This document shows positions 11,485 to 23,290 of a stretch of 64,000 nucleotides of DNA, piece after piece. How positions within the stretch are numbered: position 1 is the first letter of the stretch; each line of letters starts with the position of its first letter. The stretch spans positions 4,166,398 to 4,230,397 of the forward strand of contig OW051469.1 of NCBI GenBank assembly GCA_932521025.1. Reading direction: 5' to 3'. The position numbers and the translations under genes are program-made. A model generated the notes under the pieces. It was not told where the DNA came from and searched no databases. It was given only the letters and a program-made list of their open reading frames with translations. The stretch is from Oscheius onirici. Its lineage: Eukaryota; Nematoda; Chromadorea; Rhabditida; Rhabditidae.

Positions 11485-11755
11485 CATGGCTCCGGGCCAG
11501 GCCTGGTTTCCGGACTTAGCCGTGGGTAGGAGGTCGGACCAAAAATGAAGGTACCCTTGTTAGAATGAATTTTTACCATAATTTAGACATCAATATTAGA
11601 AAGTTATTGATTGGTTTTATAGTTCCACTTTATTCCTAAAAATGACCAAAAAATAGCCTTTTTGTTCGAGAAATACCAAAATTCACTTCCGGGCCTGCCC
11701 CCAGGCCGGCATTTCCAGGCATGGGCCTGGCCCGGTCTGACAGCCATGACTAACA
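11485..11755. repeat. GGCC-rich inverted repeat, possible MITE
   Basis: A left end with CATGGCTCCGGGCCAGGCC and a right end reading GGGCCTGGCCCGG...AGCCATG form an imperfect inverted repeat around an AT-rich interior. Boundaries and target duplication are not clear. The stretch 11756-12204 between it and hAT copy 2 shows nothing recognisable. Confidence 0.4.
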
Positions 11756-12204
11756 TTGCTGATACACGGCGTTTCAAAACAGTGGAAACGGCATGTGATT
11801 TTTTCGCGCCAATTTGAGAAACTACTGGCGGCAATTCAAAATTTCCAGATTTATTATTTTTATTCTGGACTAATATCGCTCGAAAGCATCCATTTTTCGA
11901 CGTTTATATGCCCTTTTCCTAAACCAGCTCAGTATAGCTATATATTAGTATCGTCTAACCCTACAAGGAACGAGATCTTTCTGAATATAGGCATTTCCAC
12001 CAAGATTTTTGCAGTCCTCTTATCAGATACAGGTTCTTCATCACTGGAATATCATTTTCTTTGCATTTGAACGTCCCACTTAGAATAAATGCAGCAGAAT
12101 GTGTCTTTAGTGCTTATTTGAGGCAAAGTTGGTTTTCCTCTTTGGCAACTTCTTCACTATGTTCAATCACGCGAAATTGAGGAGAAAAGAGTAAAAAAAA
12201 GATC

Positions 12205-13492
12205 GGGTCCCACAACGATCTGATAAAAACCGGCCGATTTTGAAATTGTCTTCAATGTTACTTCTCCTTTTTCGAATTCTTTCTTTTTTATTGCTTTGTT
12301 TTCTTTTCATTGATATTTTAATGGTTTATCGTTCGTTTTATACAGTTTTGGCATAAAAGGTCCTGCTGAAAATGTCCCAATATGATCCATATTTCGAAGA
12401 ATGCGGCGAAGACAAAGGTAAAATTTGTGGCCATACGATGGCTAAAACAGGAAGAACAACTACTTCACAAATGAGACATCTCAGCACAAAGCATAGGACC
12501 GAATTCGATAAGGTTAGAACAATCTCATTTCATATTTTTCACGTATATGTTGTAGATGACAGCTGACGTTGCCAACAACAATGCGAAAAAGCGTAAATTA
12601 GAGTTTAAAATCCCCGAAACACGTTCTCCTCTCCCTGAATCGCCTGCTCAGGTAAATACCTAATCTTTCATTGTAAAAAATTTATAGCAGACTAAAATTA
12701 CGGAAGTTTTCACAAAATGGGACTGCCAGTCGTCGATGTCATTAAAACTAGATCGTCTTGTTGCTCTACTAATAGCTTACGAAGCACTTCCGCTCTCTTT
12801 GATGGCTTTGTTTCCAGGATCGACAGGATTCATCAGTCTCTTATGAATGGACAAGATATCAACGATTGGAACCCGCCCTCACCTCTCCCTGATGCCGAAG
12901 TACCGAACTTATTCGATGACTTTGTGCGCTCACATGGGGATAGAATGGTTCCAAATCCCGAGAAGCCAGCAAGCGAGAAAAGGAAAATAGCAAAAAAAAA
13001 GTTAGTTATTAAAGATAAAACTAGTTTTGGTTTTGTTTAGGAAGCTGAATTGTTTTTTTCAACGCGCCCGAATAGAAATCTGGATCCGTATACGTTTTGG
13101 AAGGACGAGGACAATCGGGTCCGTTACCCCAACATTCGCAAAATTGCCCGTTCGACGCTTTGTGCTCCTTCAACAAGCAGCGAGTCAGAGAGAGTCTTCT
13201 CTGCAGCCCGTCTCATAACGACAGATCTCCGTAACAGACTATCTTCAGACAACTTGAAAATGATTTTGTTTGTTAACTTTAACAGTCACCTCCTCAAAAG
13301 TGGCTGAAAATTTATTTTGTTCTCCGTAGAATCTAACACTGTGTTGTCCTTCTTTTCAAATCAATAAAACCGTTGTTTTTCATTTTTCACTAAGTTTTTG
13401 CTCGCATGCGAGCAAAAAATCTGCTCGTGCTGAATTTGAGAGGTCTGTTCGCACTCGCGCTCGCACAAAAAATCGCTGCTCGCCCAACCCTG
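12205..13492 (+). mobile_element. hAT-family element, copy 2, left end missing
   Basis: Nearly identical to 1084-2354 but lacking the first 91 bp including the left terminal inverted repeat. The right end (CGCCCAACCCTG) is kept. It differs by a 24-bp insertion in the right subterminal region (GAATTTGAGAGGTCTGTTCG followed by CACT), by absence of the 8-bp insert of copy 1, and by one extra A near 13000. It carries the same remnant transposase exons: BED-like 12372 onward, linker and RNase H edge 12550-12810, 12840-12995, and the dimerisation domain 13050-13307. Without a left end it should be immobile. Confidence 0.9.
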
Positions 13493-13719
13493 CTCTGAAC
13501 AGTCTTCACTTGTCAATGGGAATGTCGAAGACAGAATAGAAAGGTGTATAAACTTTACTTACAAAGTGAACCCGACAATAACTAAAAACATCTACTAAAT
13601 GCAAGGAAATCTCGCTGTTACTATAGGAGGTGGGGAGAGAACACGTTTGGGATGTATGAGAATGATTAGAACAACAGTCACAAGAAATTCAGGCAGGAAT
13701 GTACACAAGTTATTGAAAC

Positions 13720-16700
13720 TTAGAGGTCGGGGAAACGGGTAGGGTCTTCGCGATAGCTGGCCGGAACGCGGAACAGCTTGTCTGATATGTTGTCGAGGAA
13801 GGACAGCTTTTGAAAGGTCACTTTGGCTGAGATGGTCGGCAGCAGAGGGATTTCTGTAAATAAACTGTTTGTAAAATTATAGACGCTAGATATCTCCACA
13901 CAGAGGGGACTTAGCGTAGCTACAGGGTGAAAAAAGTGAATAGCGAATGAGAATAATTCTCACAGCCGACGACAATTTCGATTACAAGGTTGGGAGCGCC
14001 CTTCCAGTGCTAAAGTAGAAATTCATGACTTCGCTCTGTCACGAAGCCCTAGTCGTGGTTTCCCTTTAATTCCTCCTTTGTTACTCTCCTCCAGTTACCC
14101 TCCCTCATCCTCCAAAGAAACTACCGAAATTGTATTGGAACCCGCTCCCTCCCAAGTTGAATTTCAAAATTTAGGACCTGAACGGGTCGCCCAGCCCTAT
14201 CTTTAGTAAGTCTCAGTCTTACTGTCCCTTTCCTTCTCCCCTTGTCATTCTGTTCCAGTCACAGGGTCCCTGTAAGAGACTACCAAAGTCGTTTGAACAC
14301 TTCGCGCACTTGCTTTTTTCCTTTTCTACCATTTACGATGTCCCCATCGGCATGTTCCCTTTCTTCTGTCTACTTTTCCCTCCTGTCGTCCCTGTATCCC
14401 TTTATGAAATCTCGGAAATCCCTGCTTCTTTATGAAATCCCTGCTAATCTCCTGTACCTATTTCCATGTTCTCCTTCTCCAGTTGTGATATCGCCCCATT
14501 GGAGCTGAAGTTATAGTAGAAACTCCCTTGAACTCTTTCCCGTATTTCTAACCCGCACTTGATTCTCTACTGTCTGGAAACTATCCCCAGTCAAAAATAA
14601 GCAAAGTCCACGTACATGCAAATTGACTTGTCGAGACCTGTTAAAACTCCCGATGCAAGAGATCTTCACAAATCTCCCCCAATTATTACCAATTAGAGCT
14701 TCAGACACACACACAGAGACCTGGGAGCATTTTAAAATAGATAAACGCCGTTTCGGTTTTTTCGTCCATAGCCAGAAATTTACCACTCACAAACAACGAA
14801 GACTTACCAACTCTGACAGGAAATCCCGGCGGTAGCCTAGCCTCACAGAATCGTCGTAGCTTTTGGAGATGTTTGAACGGGGCAACAATTTCCAGTATAT
14901 CCAGAAGGACATCTACTCCTAGCGGAAAGTCTTCGCTCTAAATAGATGAGAATTAAACAGGAAAAAAGAACTTTTTTACCATTCCGACGAGGGCTTTGAA
15001 GGTCTTCTCGTTATGTTTGAGCATTTGTGTTCGTCCTAGTGGCGGCGGAGCTCCGGGCGCGGCTCCGCTGTATTCTTCCCACGTCGTCGGCATTCTTCCA
15101 GGAGCAGCAAGACTCTTCCGATGTTGGAGGCTCTCAAACAGATTCTTTAGACAGAGCAAACTCGTCACTTTGCTCGAACTCGGGCATTTTTTGGTTCAGA
15201 GAGACAAAAAGAATGTCAAAGTACCTTATAATCGTCGTCAGTCACAGCGGAACCGCTCGTAAGCGATTGTAAGAACGATTTGTTCTTTTTGATGTCCTCG
15301 GCCGTGAGATGTTCTCGTCGTTTCCTAGAGACGAGGGTCAAGCCTTCAACCATGTAGAAATTCACGCCATATTCGCCAATTTGCTCCTGAAAAATGGATT
15401 TTGGTTATACAAATGGAATACGTTGGAATTTTAACTGTGGAGTGCGCACCAACTGGCATACCATAGAGACGGTGCATCGAGGTTGACTACAATTACCTGT
15501 CAGCAATGCTATACGATTGGTGAGTTAACTGAAGACGAAATGACGCACAGCGCCCATATTTTAGACATTCAGGATACACTTTTGAACTTTCAGATACTCA
15601 AGGAGACGAAAAGCATGCGAAACGTATCTACAACCTGCAAACACTATTACAAAGCTAAAAAATTAAAAAGCAAGTCAACAATTCTCATTTTGAAGTCATG
15701 TGCGTTTTTATGATAAAACAATAGCTTACCTCCCGTTCTCGCTTGAAAACCCATCCCGAGTAGGCTTGGACAAAGTTGATCGTCTTTGTCGACATCTGGG
15801 CTGAGACTATGTCCGACGACATCAGAACATCGACTTCTTCGTCAATTTCCGTCTCGGATTCCTCGTTTCGTATTCTCTGGAAGACTTTGGCCTTGTTGTC
15901 CATGATGATCAACTGGTCCTGTTTCTTCTCGGCCAGCGCGTTGAATAGGAAGGAAATATCGCCTCGTTCCAGAGATCTTTCACTGAAAAATGAATGCATT
16001 TTCTAGATTCTAGAGGAAAATAACCTGAAATCGGCCAGCGTTGTGTCCATTCTGAGTTTTGTGCCCTTTTTGTAGATTTGGCAGACGTCTGAGGGGAGCA
16101 TTCTTGATAGAAGAGGAACTAAAAACAACATTTTAAGGTTAAAAAAGCTCAAAACTTACTCCAGCTATGAAAATCCCACTTGAGTTCGAGGTAAAAGTCG
16201 CCAAGTTCCTGTAGCATTTTGATCAGATGCGGTTTCCGAGACGACATTCCGTCACGTGACTGGGACTTTAATTTGCGCAGCATTTCCGTTACTAAAATAC
16301 GAAAAAATTGTCAAATTTCGAGAAAACTGACTTATTTGACGATCCCCGTAGCTAACGGCCTCCATTAGGGAATTCCAGCCGTCGCAGTTCTTCATCTTGA
16401 CCGGCGCGTTGTGGGACAGCAGAAGGGCGATGGCTTCTAGGTTTTATTTGTAAAAACAATACTGAAAAGGGAATCTAACCTCGATGCCCAAGCATTGTGG
16501 CGATGTGAAGCGGCGTATTTCCATGTTGATCTTGCTCGCAGACGCTTCTTCCTGCAAAAACACGAAATTTGAGGAAAAATAACATGAAGTTTTCGTGTTT
16601 TGCCAAGGTTACGACTCTCTTTTAAAAAATGTGTGCTCTTTGGGCCTCAAACGCAAAGCAACGGTTATAATTTGACACGGATTGGAATTGGTAAGCAAAC

Positions 16701-17016
16701 CATCGGATATTACGACTTCACGACACATTTTGAAGAGTTTTGCTCATTCTATCTGCCTAAAATGAGGCAATTTTTGAGATACGAAACGGTCAGAAGCTCC
16801 TTGAACATGCAGTAGAAGAACAAGTATCCGGAACAGCTGACCTATGTTTACACGACCGTGTTCTATTAGTCATCTGCGACCAACTGTACAGTCATTTTTA
16901 AAACAGACTTTGAAAAGAGAAGTAAATTTACCTTGTTTGATGAGTTCGGAGATGCTTTTTGTGTCGTTGAAGAAGGCCGATCTGTGCAGGGGGAAGGTCT
17001 CGAAGTCCGCAGTCAT
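13720..17016 (-). CDS. ANKRD13: ANKRD13-family protein (ankyrin repeats + GPCR-chaperone domain)
   Basis: Starts MTADFETFPLHRSAFF at 17016. Ankyrin repeats follow in separate exons: DQHGNTPLHIATMLGHREAI, then VKMKNCDGWNSLMEAVSYGD. The GPCR-chaperone domain begins with LIKMLQELGDFYLELKWDFH and VPLLSRMLPSDVCQIYKKGT, continues through RGDISFLF and TINFVQAYSGWVFKRER, and ends with SEDFPLGVDVLLDILEIVAPFKHLQKLRRF and LPPGFPVRVEIPLLPTISAKVTF (broken here only by introns). The last residues are REDPTRFPDL. No ubiquitin-interacting motifs follow, so it resembles ANKRD13C, an ER-associated chaperone for GPCR biogenesis, rather than ANKRD13A/B/D. The last intron, about 13856-14815, is long and holds no recognisable gene. 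Introns elsewhere are short. Confidence 0.92.
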
Positions 17017-18496
17017 GCGAGGCTGAAAATCCGAATAATTTTAAGAGAAAATAATCAGAAAATGAAAAAAAAACAAAAAAAGTGAACGTGAAAGAACCAG
17101 GTGTCAGATAACGGGGCTCTGTGCTCTCTCCAATGGCGAGATCAATAAGCACGCGAGATCAAAACGAAGAAGCAAATAGAGACTAAATGGAGGACAGAAA
17201 AAGCGTGGGAAAGGCGTTTGTCTCACAAGACAAAAGTGACCAGCTTGGGGAGTGGCGCGAAACGGAAACTGCTATTCTTTCGCCCCGAGTGAGAGACAGC
17301 AAGGTCAGTTGTCTCCCAGGCGTCATATTAATTACTTGAGCTGGAGATTCTCAGAGCTTAAAACTATGTTTTGCTGGTTCTGGAGACTACGAGCAGGAGG
17401 AAATTAACGGTTAGAATGGAAAACGAATTCCATTCACTAATGTTATGGCATGAGAGTTATGAAAGTAGAAAAACTATCTCAAAAATATTGAAAAAAAAAA
17501 CAGCCAAAAGAGGCCCCGCATGCTACTAATTGGAAAGGCAGCGATTTGGTTTCGAACAAGAGCAGACCCGCGTTTTTTGGCGCCATTTAGCCAGTCGAGC
17601 AACTGGCCAAAACGATGAGCAGCGGGAGAGGGAAATACCAGCAAGAGAAGAGGTGAATTAATCATGAGAACTAGTTGGATCTATTTGGGCGAAGAGCGTA
17701 ATTGTTAAACGCCTAGTGGAGTATAACCGGTTGTCTCATCGTACGATACCAAAGGGCAGGAGCGAAAATTTTCAATTTATCTCCGGGTGTCCAGTACGCG
17801 TCGATCTGTCAAGAGAATGGCTGTTTTGAAGTGTAGAAATTTAGGGATGGGAGCCAAAAAGGATGTTTTGGTGGTCATGGCAACGAACATGGAATCGGGA
17901 AGTAGAGAACGCCGTTTTGAAGAAAGAAAAACCCAGATTAAAATATAATCATCTAAGCTAGCTAGAAACAAACGTCAATTGAATGCAAAGAAGCCACAGC
18001 AGCAATATTATGCCGTATAAGGTCAACAAATCGGAAGACAGTCACATCATGCATCAAAACCATCAAATTTTGATCAAATGGCATGAGAAAAACTGTTAAA
18101 GTCTCAACGCAAGAGTACATAAACGCTACAATTGCCAGCTGTAAACCGGAACGGGGAAAGTGAGTCGCCTTCTAAGGGTAAACAATGATCGAGAGTAAAT
18201 AGACTAGTTTGAATTCTGGTGGAAAATGTCGAGGCTACGGAGAAAACATCAAAAATGAGCAAATTAGTATTCTGAAGATGAAAAAACAGGAAGAAAAATC
18301 GTAGGTGGCATAATTTAGGCCAGGCTGAATGGGTGCGAGTTATCTCGGCTCTTTCTGCTGCGAAAACTAACACAATTGGGACTGCGGGCTCAGTCAATCA
18401 GAAGCGGGGAACATTAGCTCCGAGCACCGAGGTTATTGCGACTAATGGTCTCCATTTCCTACACGATTATATCCAACATTAGCGGGGTAAACTGAC
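17017..18496. other. Upstream region of the ANKRD13 gene, no gene recognised
   Basis: 1.5 kb without a convincing exon. If the candidate exon at 18497-18562 is real, this is its intron. It is flanked by a TTTTCAG-type acceptor at about 17022, just before the ANKRD13 ATG, which could equally be a trans-splice acceptor. Confidence 0.5.
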
Positions 18497-18562
18497 CTTA
18501 AAACACTGCTTCTTGCTGAACGATATACATTGGGTGCTGGCGACGGCCGGAGAGAGCATCAT
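18497..18562 (-). other. Candidate alternative first coding exon of the ANKRD13 gene
   Basis: Begins with two ATG codons and reads MMLSPAVASTQCISF... for 22 codons, ending AAG followed by GTCAG. It joins in frame (phase 0) to the acceptor six bases plus CGC upstream of the main ATG (Pro-Arg-Met-Thr-Ala). It would add an N-terminal extension through a 1.5-kb intron. Supported only by frame and splice signals. Confidence 0.3.
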
Positions 18563-19223
18563 AGGCCTCTAAAAAGTGGATTTACAGGGGTAGGAAGAGC
18601 CAGATGATTTTTCAGAGCTGCGAGAGAGAGGCAGAAGATGATTGCTATATAATAAGGCTTCGCGAAATGGCTTCAGAGTGTAGAAAAGTGAGAAAAATAG
18701 AGGGCAGAAAGAAATGAAGCAGGAACAGTGGAAAATAGGCACGGCTGAATTAGAATAAAAGAATACGGTAGAAATTGCTTATCAGATTACTGTAGCGGTT
18801 GTAGATATTTTGCCCGCGCATTCAAATGCGATTATTCTTGTAGCTTTTCGGCAATAGCTGATTTTTTCCTTTCCTTCTACATATTTCTCTTCTTTGTTTT
18901 CAATTATTTTAATCGCATTTAAGAAAACCTTCAATTCCTCAGTGAAAATCATCCAGCTCCAAGCCAAACTTTCAATTCTGCTATGCCTCGTCAATTTATC
19001 TGTTCCTTCCATTTCGCTTTCTTCTTCTCGTAAATTCTTACTCAATTTGTTGCCCGAGATGCATAGCGCGGTGTTTACGTCTAATTGCGCCGACAGAGAC
19101 AGCTTTTCAGTTCTGAAAAAAAACATTGCAAAAAGCTTTTCCACATCAATGAAGTTGCTCCAAATTATTTTTATTCTTTCTCCATCGATTCGTAATGAAG
19201 TTATCTTATTTTTAGATGCCCAA
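18563..19223. other. Shared upstream region between ANKRD13 and FAM126 genes
   Basis: Divergent promoter region. Open frames on both strands here look non-coding. A TTTTTAG acceptor-like signal ends nine bases before the FAM126 ATG at 19224, a good position for spliced-leader addition. Confidence 0.5.
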
Positions 19224-22200
19224 ATGAATTCGGAGCAGATTCAAGACTTTCTGGCAGATTTGGCGCAGAGTTCGGCTCGAGAAAAGGTATTTTACCCTAA
19301 TTACGTTCCAAAAGCTTCTTTAGATCAAAGATGACGTCGAAGGCAGTAGAAAATTCATTGCCAAAACGTCAAGGGATACGTTTATCTGCATGCAGTACAT
19401 TGTGAACAATTACACGGATATTGACCTCATTCAGCCGATAACAGCACAATTACTGGCTTTATATTACAAAGGAGGTATGGTTTTTCTACTTTTAATGATT
19501 AAAAGTAACCTCAGGCGTGCAACGATTCTACAGCATTCAATATATTCCCTGTATGATCGGCTGCTACCTCCAGGCCGTGTCCAAGAAGCAGTACAAGAGT
19601 GTCGCCATGTTCGAGACCTTCTTCCTGGCAGTCTATAATGAAGAAATCATGGCTGGCGTTCCCGGCAATGAGATGGTCACAAAAAAGGTTGGTTTCACAT
19701 GCTTTCATATCTTTCGAAGATCATTTTTTACTATCTTTTTGGCACATTCTATTGTCTTCCCCTAAACATCGTAAGTAACCTTGTTTTTTCTTTCCGTCCG
19801 AATGCTCATGCTAATTGTTTTTAATCAGTCACAGTCAACTTCTACACTATTGGAAACGTTTGATCAACAAAATTAAAAAAAAACAAATTGGCAATCTTGA
19901 TGCTTCTTGGCCTTCGAATTATCTTTTTTTTTTGTGTCTTGTGCTAGTTCTAGCTTGTTTTAGAAAATGATTCCGACTAAAGTACCCAGAAAATTTAAAA
20001 ATAGGTGAAAAATGCAACGTTTTCCCGTTTCAGATAGAAGAAATTCGGATACCCTCAATCCGTTTCCCGAGCATCTACCACGACCCGGTGAAAATCAACG
20101 CCATGCCCGAGATTACGACTCTCCGACCAGGCAACTCTCCTTCAATCCTCACCTCCGTTCGAATCGGGCCCTATCCGACGTTCGAAGAGATGACAGCCGA
20201 GTCCAAATTCATCATTTTGACCAGGCTAGTCAAAACGGTCAGTTGTTTACACTTTATCTTGAAAATTAGGCCTTTTCAGGTGAATAGTTGCATCTGTGTG
20301 ATAGCTTCCGAATCTCTTCCTCGTTTCATCTGCCTCACTGCAATTTCGGCAGCTCTGAGCGGATTCAGCTTCCCAGAAACGTCTCTCCGCTCCCGAGTGC
20401 TGCAGAATGATCTCTCACAGGAGGTTCTGGAAGATTTTTCAAAGTAAGCCAGTTTTTACACAACTTACTCAAATAAATTCCAGAAAACCCCGCCAACATG
20501 TGAGCAGCAGTCTGCTTCGCGAACTGCTCTCCGGCGTCTATGTTTCGCTCTATAACGGCGTGCCGGACCTCGCTCTTCGAGCCATCGACGCCATTCATCA
20601 GAGGGCCAACTACGAAATGATGGTCGAGGTGATATTGGTAACGAACGCCATCAGGAATTCTTTGCTGGAAAACCCGCTGTCCAAGGAGAAGAGAGAGGAG
20701 CTGATGTGGTCGAAAAACTATCAGAAGGTTGGTAGTGTTCTGTATACAATTATTTTCAATTAAATTTCTACCGTCTCCGTGTGTCTGTAGCCTCGGCTTG
20801 GGCAAAGTGAAAAATGCTACGGCGGGATCAAACCGCGACGCTCGTGCGCGAAGCGCGCCTACTGACACTTGGCCATGGGTGTAAGTTTAAAAAAAACGCG
20901 CGCAGCTGCGTGTCTAACCGGGCCAGTTTGGCCCCGTCGCCACTCTTGTTTTTTTCAAAGTGGTTTCTTCTCGGAGGTTTGAAAAGAGCACAAACTCTTC
21001 AAAATCCACAATATTCAACTTCTGAGCTCAAATTGAAAAAGTGCCCACAGCAGGGATGGCAAACCTGGCCGAAAAAGTCGCGTCGGCCAGGTTGGGCCAG
21101 GCCAGGTTAGCGCCGTGCTCACAGCCTGGCCGGCCGGCAAGGTTTGCCATCCCTGCCCACAGTACCCGTTTGTAGTCTTTTCACCAACATTCTTAACAAG
21201 GGAAGCTTGTCAGGTCAACCCTGAGGTGTCATTCGTGTCATTCGATAGCCCACGGCAAATATATTCCGGGGTATATTTCGAAATTTGCGGAATAGCATCC
21301 TAAACCTATGGACGATTTATAAACGGTCGCACCCGTACTGTGAAACATATCGCGCGGGATAGAAATCCGAAAACATGGCAGCGTGGCCCAATGATGGGTG
21401 GTCCGGACTGATGATCATTTGGTCATGGGTTCGATTCCATTTTCCTTCTTTCGTTTTTGTTTTTCAATTCTTCTGATGTTTTGTTCACTTTTTGGATATA
21501 AACCAGATTGAAAGATACTTCCCTGCTTCTAGGAGACTTTTTGAGAAAAAAAATTTCTACCCTAATTCCGACTCTGTGACCACTTGATCATCAAAAACAG
21601 TGCAAAATCCGAAACTGATGTCCAATTGGTTTACGTAACTTCTGAAACACTCATAGTGACGTGAGAGAGACAAATTTTGATAGAAATGGTGATTGATGTT
21701 GTGGTCTCTGATCTGAATCTGTGGTTTACCCCTTGTCAAATATACTTTATAAACCAAATTGTATACCCATCTAGAGGCTCATACTTATCGAATGTGTGAC
21801 TCTCACTTCACTATGAGTGTTTCAGAAGTTACGTAAACCAATTGGACATCAAGTTCGGATTTTGCACTTTTTTGATGATCAAGTGGTCACAGAGTCGGAA
21901 TTAGGTAGAATTTTTTTTCTCCAAAAGTCTTCTAGAAGCAGGGAAGTACCTTTCAATCTGGTTTATATCCAAAATGATCCAAAAAGTAAAGAAAAACACA
22001 AAAAGAATCAAAAGATGAAAAACAAGCCGTTTTTAAATCGTCCATAACTCGGTCCAGGATGGTATTCCGCAAATTTGGAAGTATACCCCGGAATCTATTT
22101 GCCATGGGCTATTGAATGACACAATACTCGAACTCGACCTGACAAGCTTCCCTTGTACGTACTGTTTTGAAATCCAGTGCTATAAACAACGCCTAGAACA

Positions 22201-23290
22201 TAAAATCAGTCGAAAGACAAGAGATAGATAGTCAGAATGATTTTGCTTCAGTTTTTCCCTATTCAAGCCTTTTTTGTAATGTAAGGTTTCATGCGCTGTA
22301 TTCAATGGCAAAGTTAAGAACGTTAACATATCGTGATTCCCGACAATGATCATGACTAAAAACTGATAGTATGAGCCTTTTGAACAATTGGTAAGCAGAA
22401 TCGAAAAAAAAACAGCCGGAGAGAATATCACCGACAACATGGAAAGTCTCTCCTGCTTGTAAAACCTCAGACTAATGCATTTTCTTGCAGGATCTTCGGC
22501 GGAAAGACCTCGTAACAAACGCCTCTTTGCGAATAAAACGGATGCCGGAAGATATTCCCGTCCAACCGGAAGACAAGGAAAAAGGAACAAAGGAGAAGAT
22601 TGAAGAGCTGGTCGAGGAAGGAATCGACCATTTACAAGACCTGAAACGGCGAGTGACGGCCATAACTCTCCATCCGAAGACACATCGACGTCGGAAGAGC
22701 ACGGACCACGATCAGGTAGTCGTTTTTGTGGGTTTTTTTCTGACTAAAAAAAGTTTAGATTGAGCTGCAGACGATCAGCGAGGAGAGACCGACCGTGTTG
22801 CAGATTCCGGAGGAGAACGGCCACGAGAAGAAGGAAAACGGCTTCACTGGGGTCAATGGAAACGGAGCCACTCATTCGCCGAGGACACACGCAGGCGGAG
22901 ATTGGCCTAATGGAGCAGAGGTAGGACTCGTTTACACAACTTTCGGATAACTGGAATCCGACTTTTAACTCGACAGAGTAGATGCTGGTGAAAAAAACTT
23001 TACGACCCCTTCACTGTGTGTTCTGCTGTTAGCAAATTGTAAAAAGTTGAAGATTGATGTTTGGGAAGACTGATGCTGAAAAATAAAAAGTGGTTTCGAA
23101 CCCCCGTTTAGCAACTCCATTCCGGTGTCACCCGCTTTCAAAATCCGGCTAAAAGGTCATTTTTCAGCTGGAAAAAGAGGGCAAACGTCGCTCATCGACT
23201 GATCTCTCGGAAAAGGGCGCTTTCTTCATTGGAGGTCTCCGGCACATGGACAGCGGCAGCAGCACACAAAGAAGTCTCGAAAACTTCTAG
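19224..23290 (+). CDS. FAM126: Hyccin / FAM126 homologue (PI4KIII-alpha complex subunit)
   Basis: Nine exons: 19224-19286, 19324-19474, 19515-19687, 20034-20237, 20280-20443, 20484-20727, 22491-22715, 22759-22920, 23168-23290; 1509 nt, 502 residues, all phases consistent. The N-terminal helical domain matches hyccin: IQPITAQLLALYYKG, YIPCMIGCYLQAVS, EIRIPSIRFPSIYHDP, and especially PRQHVSSSLLRELLSGVYVS with YNGVPDLALRAIDAI and VILVTNAIRNSL. In animals hyccin pairs with TTC7 and, with EFR3, recruits PI4KA to the plasma membrane to make PI4P. The C-terminal third is charged and low in complexity (PEENGHEKKENGF), as is usual for the family. Intron 6 (20728-22490) is 1763 nt and holds several repeats listed separately. 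The start follows a trans-splice-like TTTTTAG. Confidence 0.93.
20815..20880 (-). other. tRNA-like sequence (A- and B-box), probable SINE or tRNA relic
   Basis: On the minus strand an A-box-like TGGCCAAGTGTCAG (20862-20875) is followed 27 nt later by a B-box-like GGTTTGATCCC (20824-20834), the arrangement of a tRNA or tRNA-derived element. It lies in the long hyccin intron. The stems do not pair well enough by eye to call a functional tRNA. Confidence 0.4.
21051..21155. mobile_element. 105-bp MITE with TIR CAGGGATGGCAAACC
   Basis: Ends are inverted copies of CAGGGATGGCAAACC(T), flanked by a direct repeat CCCACAG at 21044-21050 and 21156-21162. The interior is rich in GGCCAGG/CCTGGCC. The end sequence resembles hAT ends (compare CAGGGTTGGGCGA of the large elements here), although the visible duplication is 7 rather than 8 bp. 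It sits in hyccin intron 6. Confidence 0.75.
21196..22156. repeat. Foldback element, about 960 bp, in hyccin intron
   Basis: Long inverted repeat. The outermost 21 bp are perfectly complementary (ACAAGGGAAGCTTGTCAGGT... at 21196 and its complement ending at 22156). Pairing continues, imperfectly, through the shared segments TATATTCCGGGGTATA/TATACCCCGGAATCTA, GGATATAAACC and CCAATTGGTTTACGTAACTT to an inner turn near 21672/21798, leaving a loop of about 125 bp. The left arm is longer because it carries an insertion of roughly 115 bp (the tRNA-like sequence). No coding capacity. Confidence 0.85.
21374..21445 (+). other. tRNA-like insertion (perfect B-box) in the left foldback arm
   Basis: GTGGCCCAATGATGG resembles the D-arm/A-box of tRNA-Arg genes (21383-21397) and GGTTCGATTCC (21428-21438) is a perfect B-box at the expected distance. 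The anticodon and acceptor stems are degraded. The insert is absent from the matching position of the right arm, so it entered after the foldback formed or was lost from one arm. Confidence 0.5.

Noticed and set aside
18782-19334. Overlapping open frames on both strands upstream of hyccin
   Set aside because: No domain motif or splice structure. The plus frame merely runs into the hyccin start exon through AT-rich sequence.
20815-21445. Functional tRNA genes in the hyccin intron
   Set aside because: A- and B-boxes are present but acceptor and anticodon stems do not pair convincingly. tRNA-derived relics are more likely.
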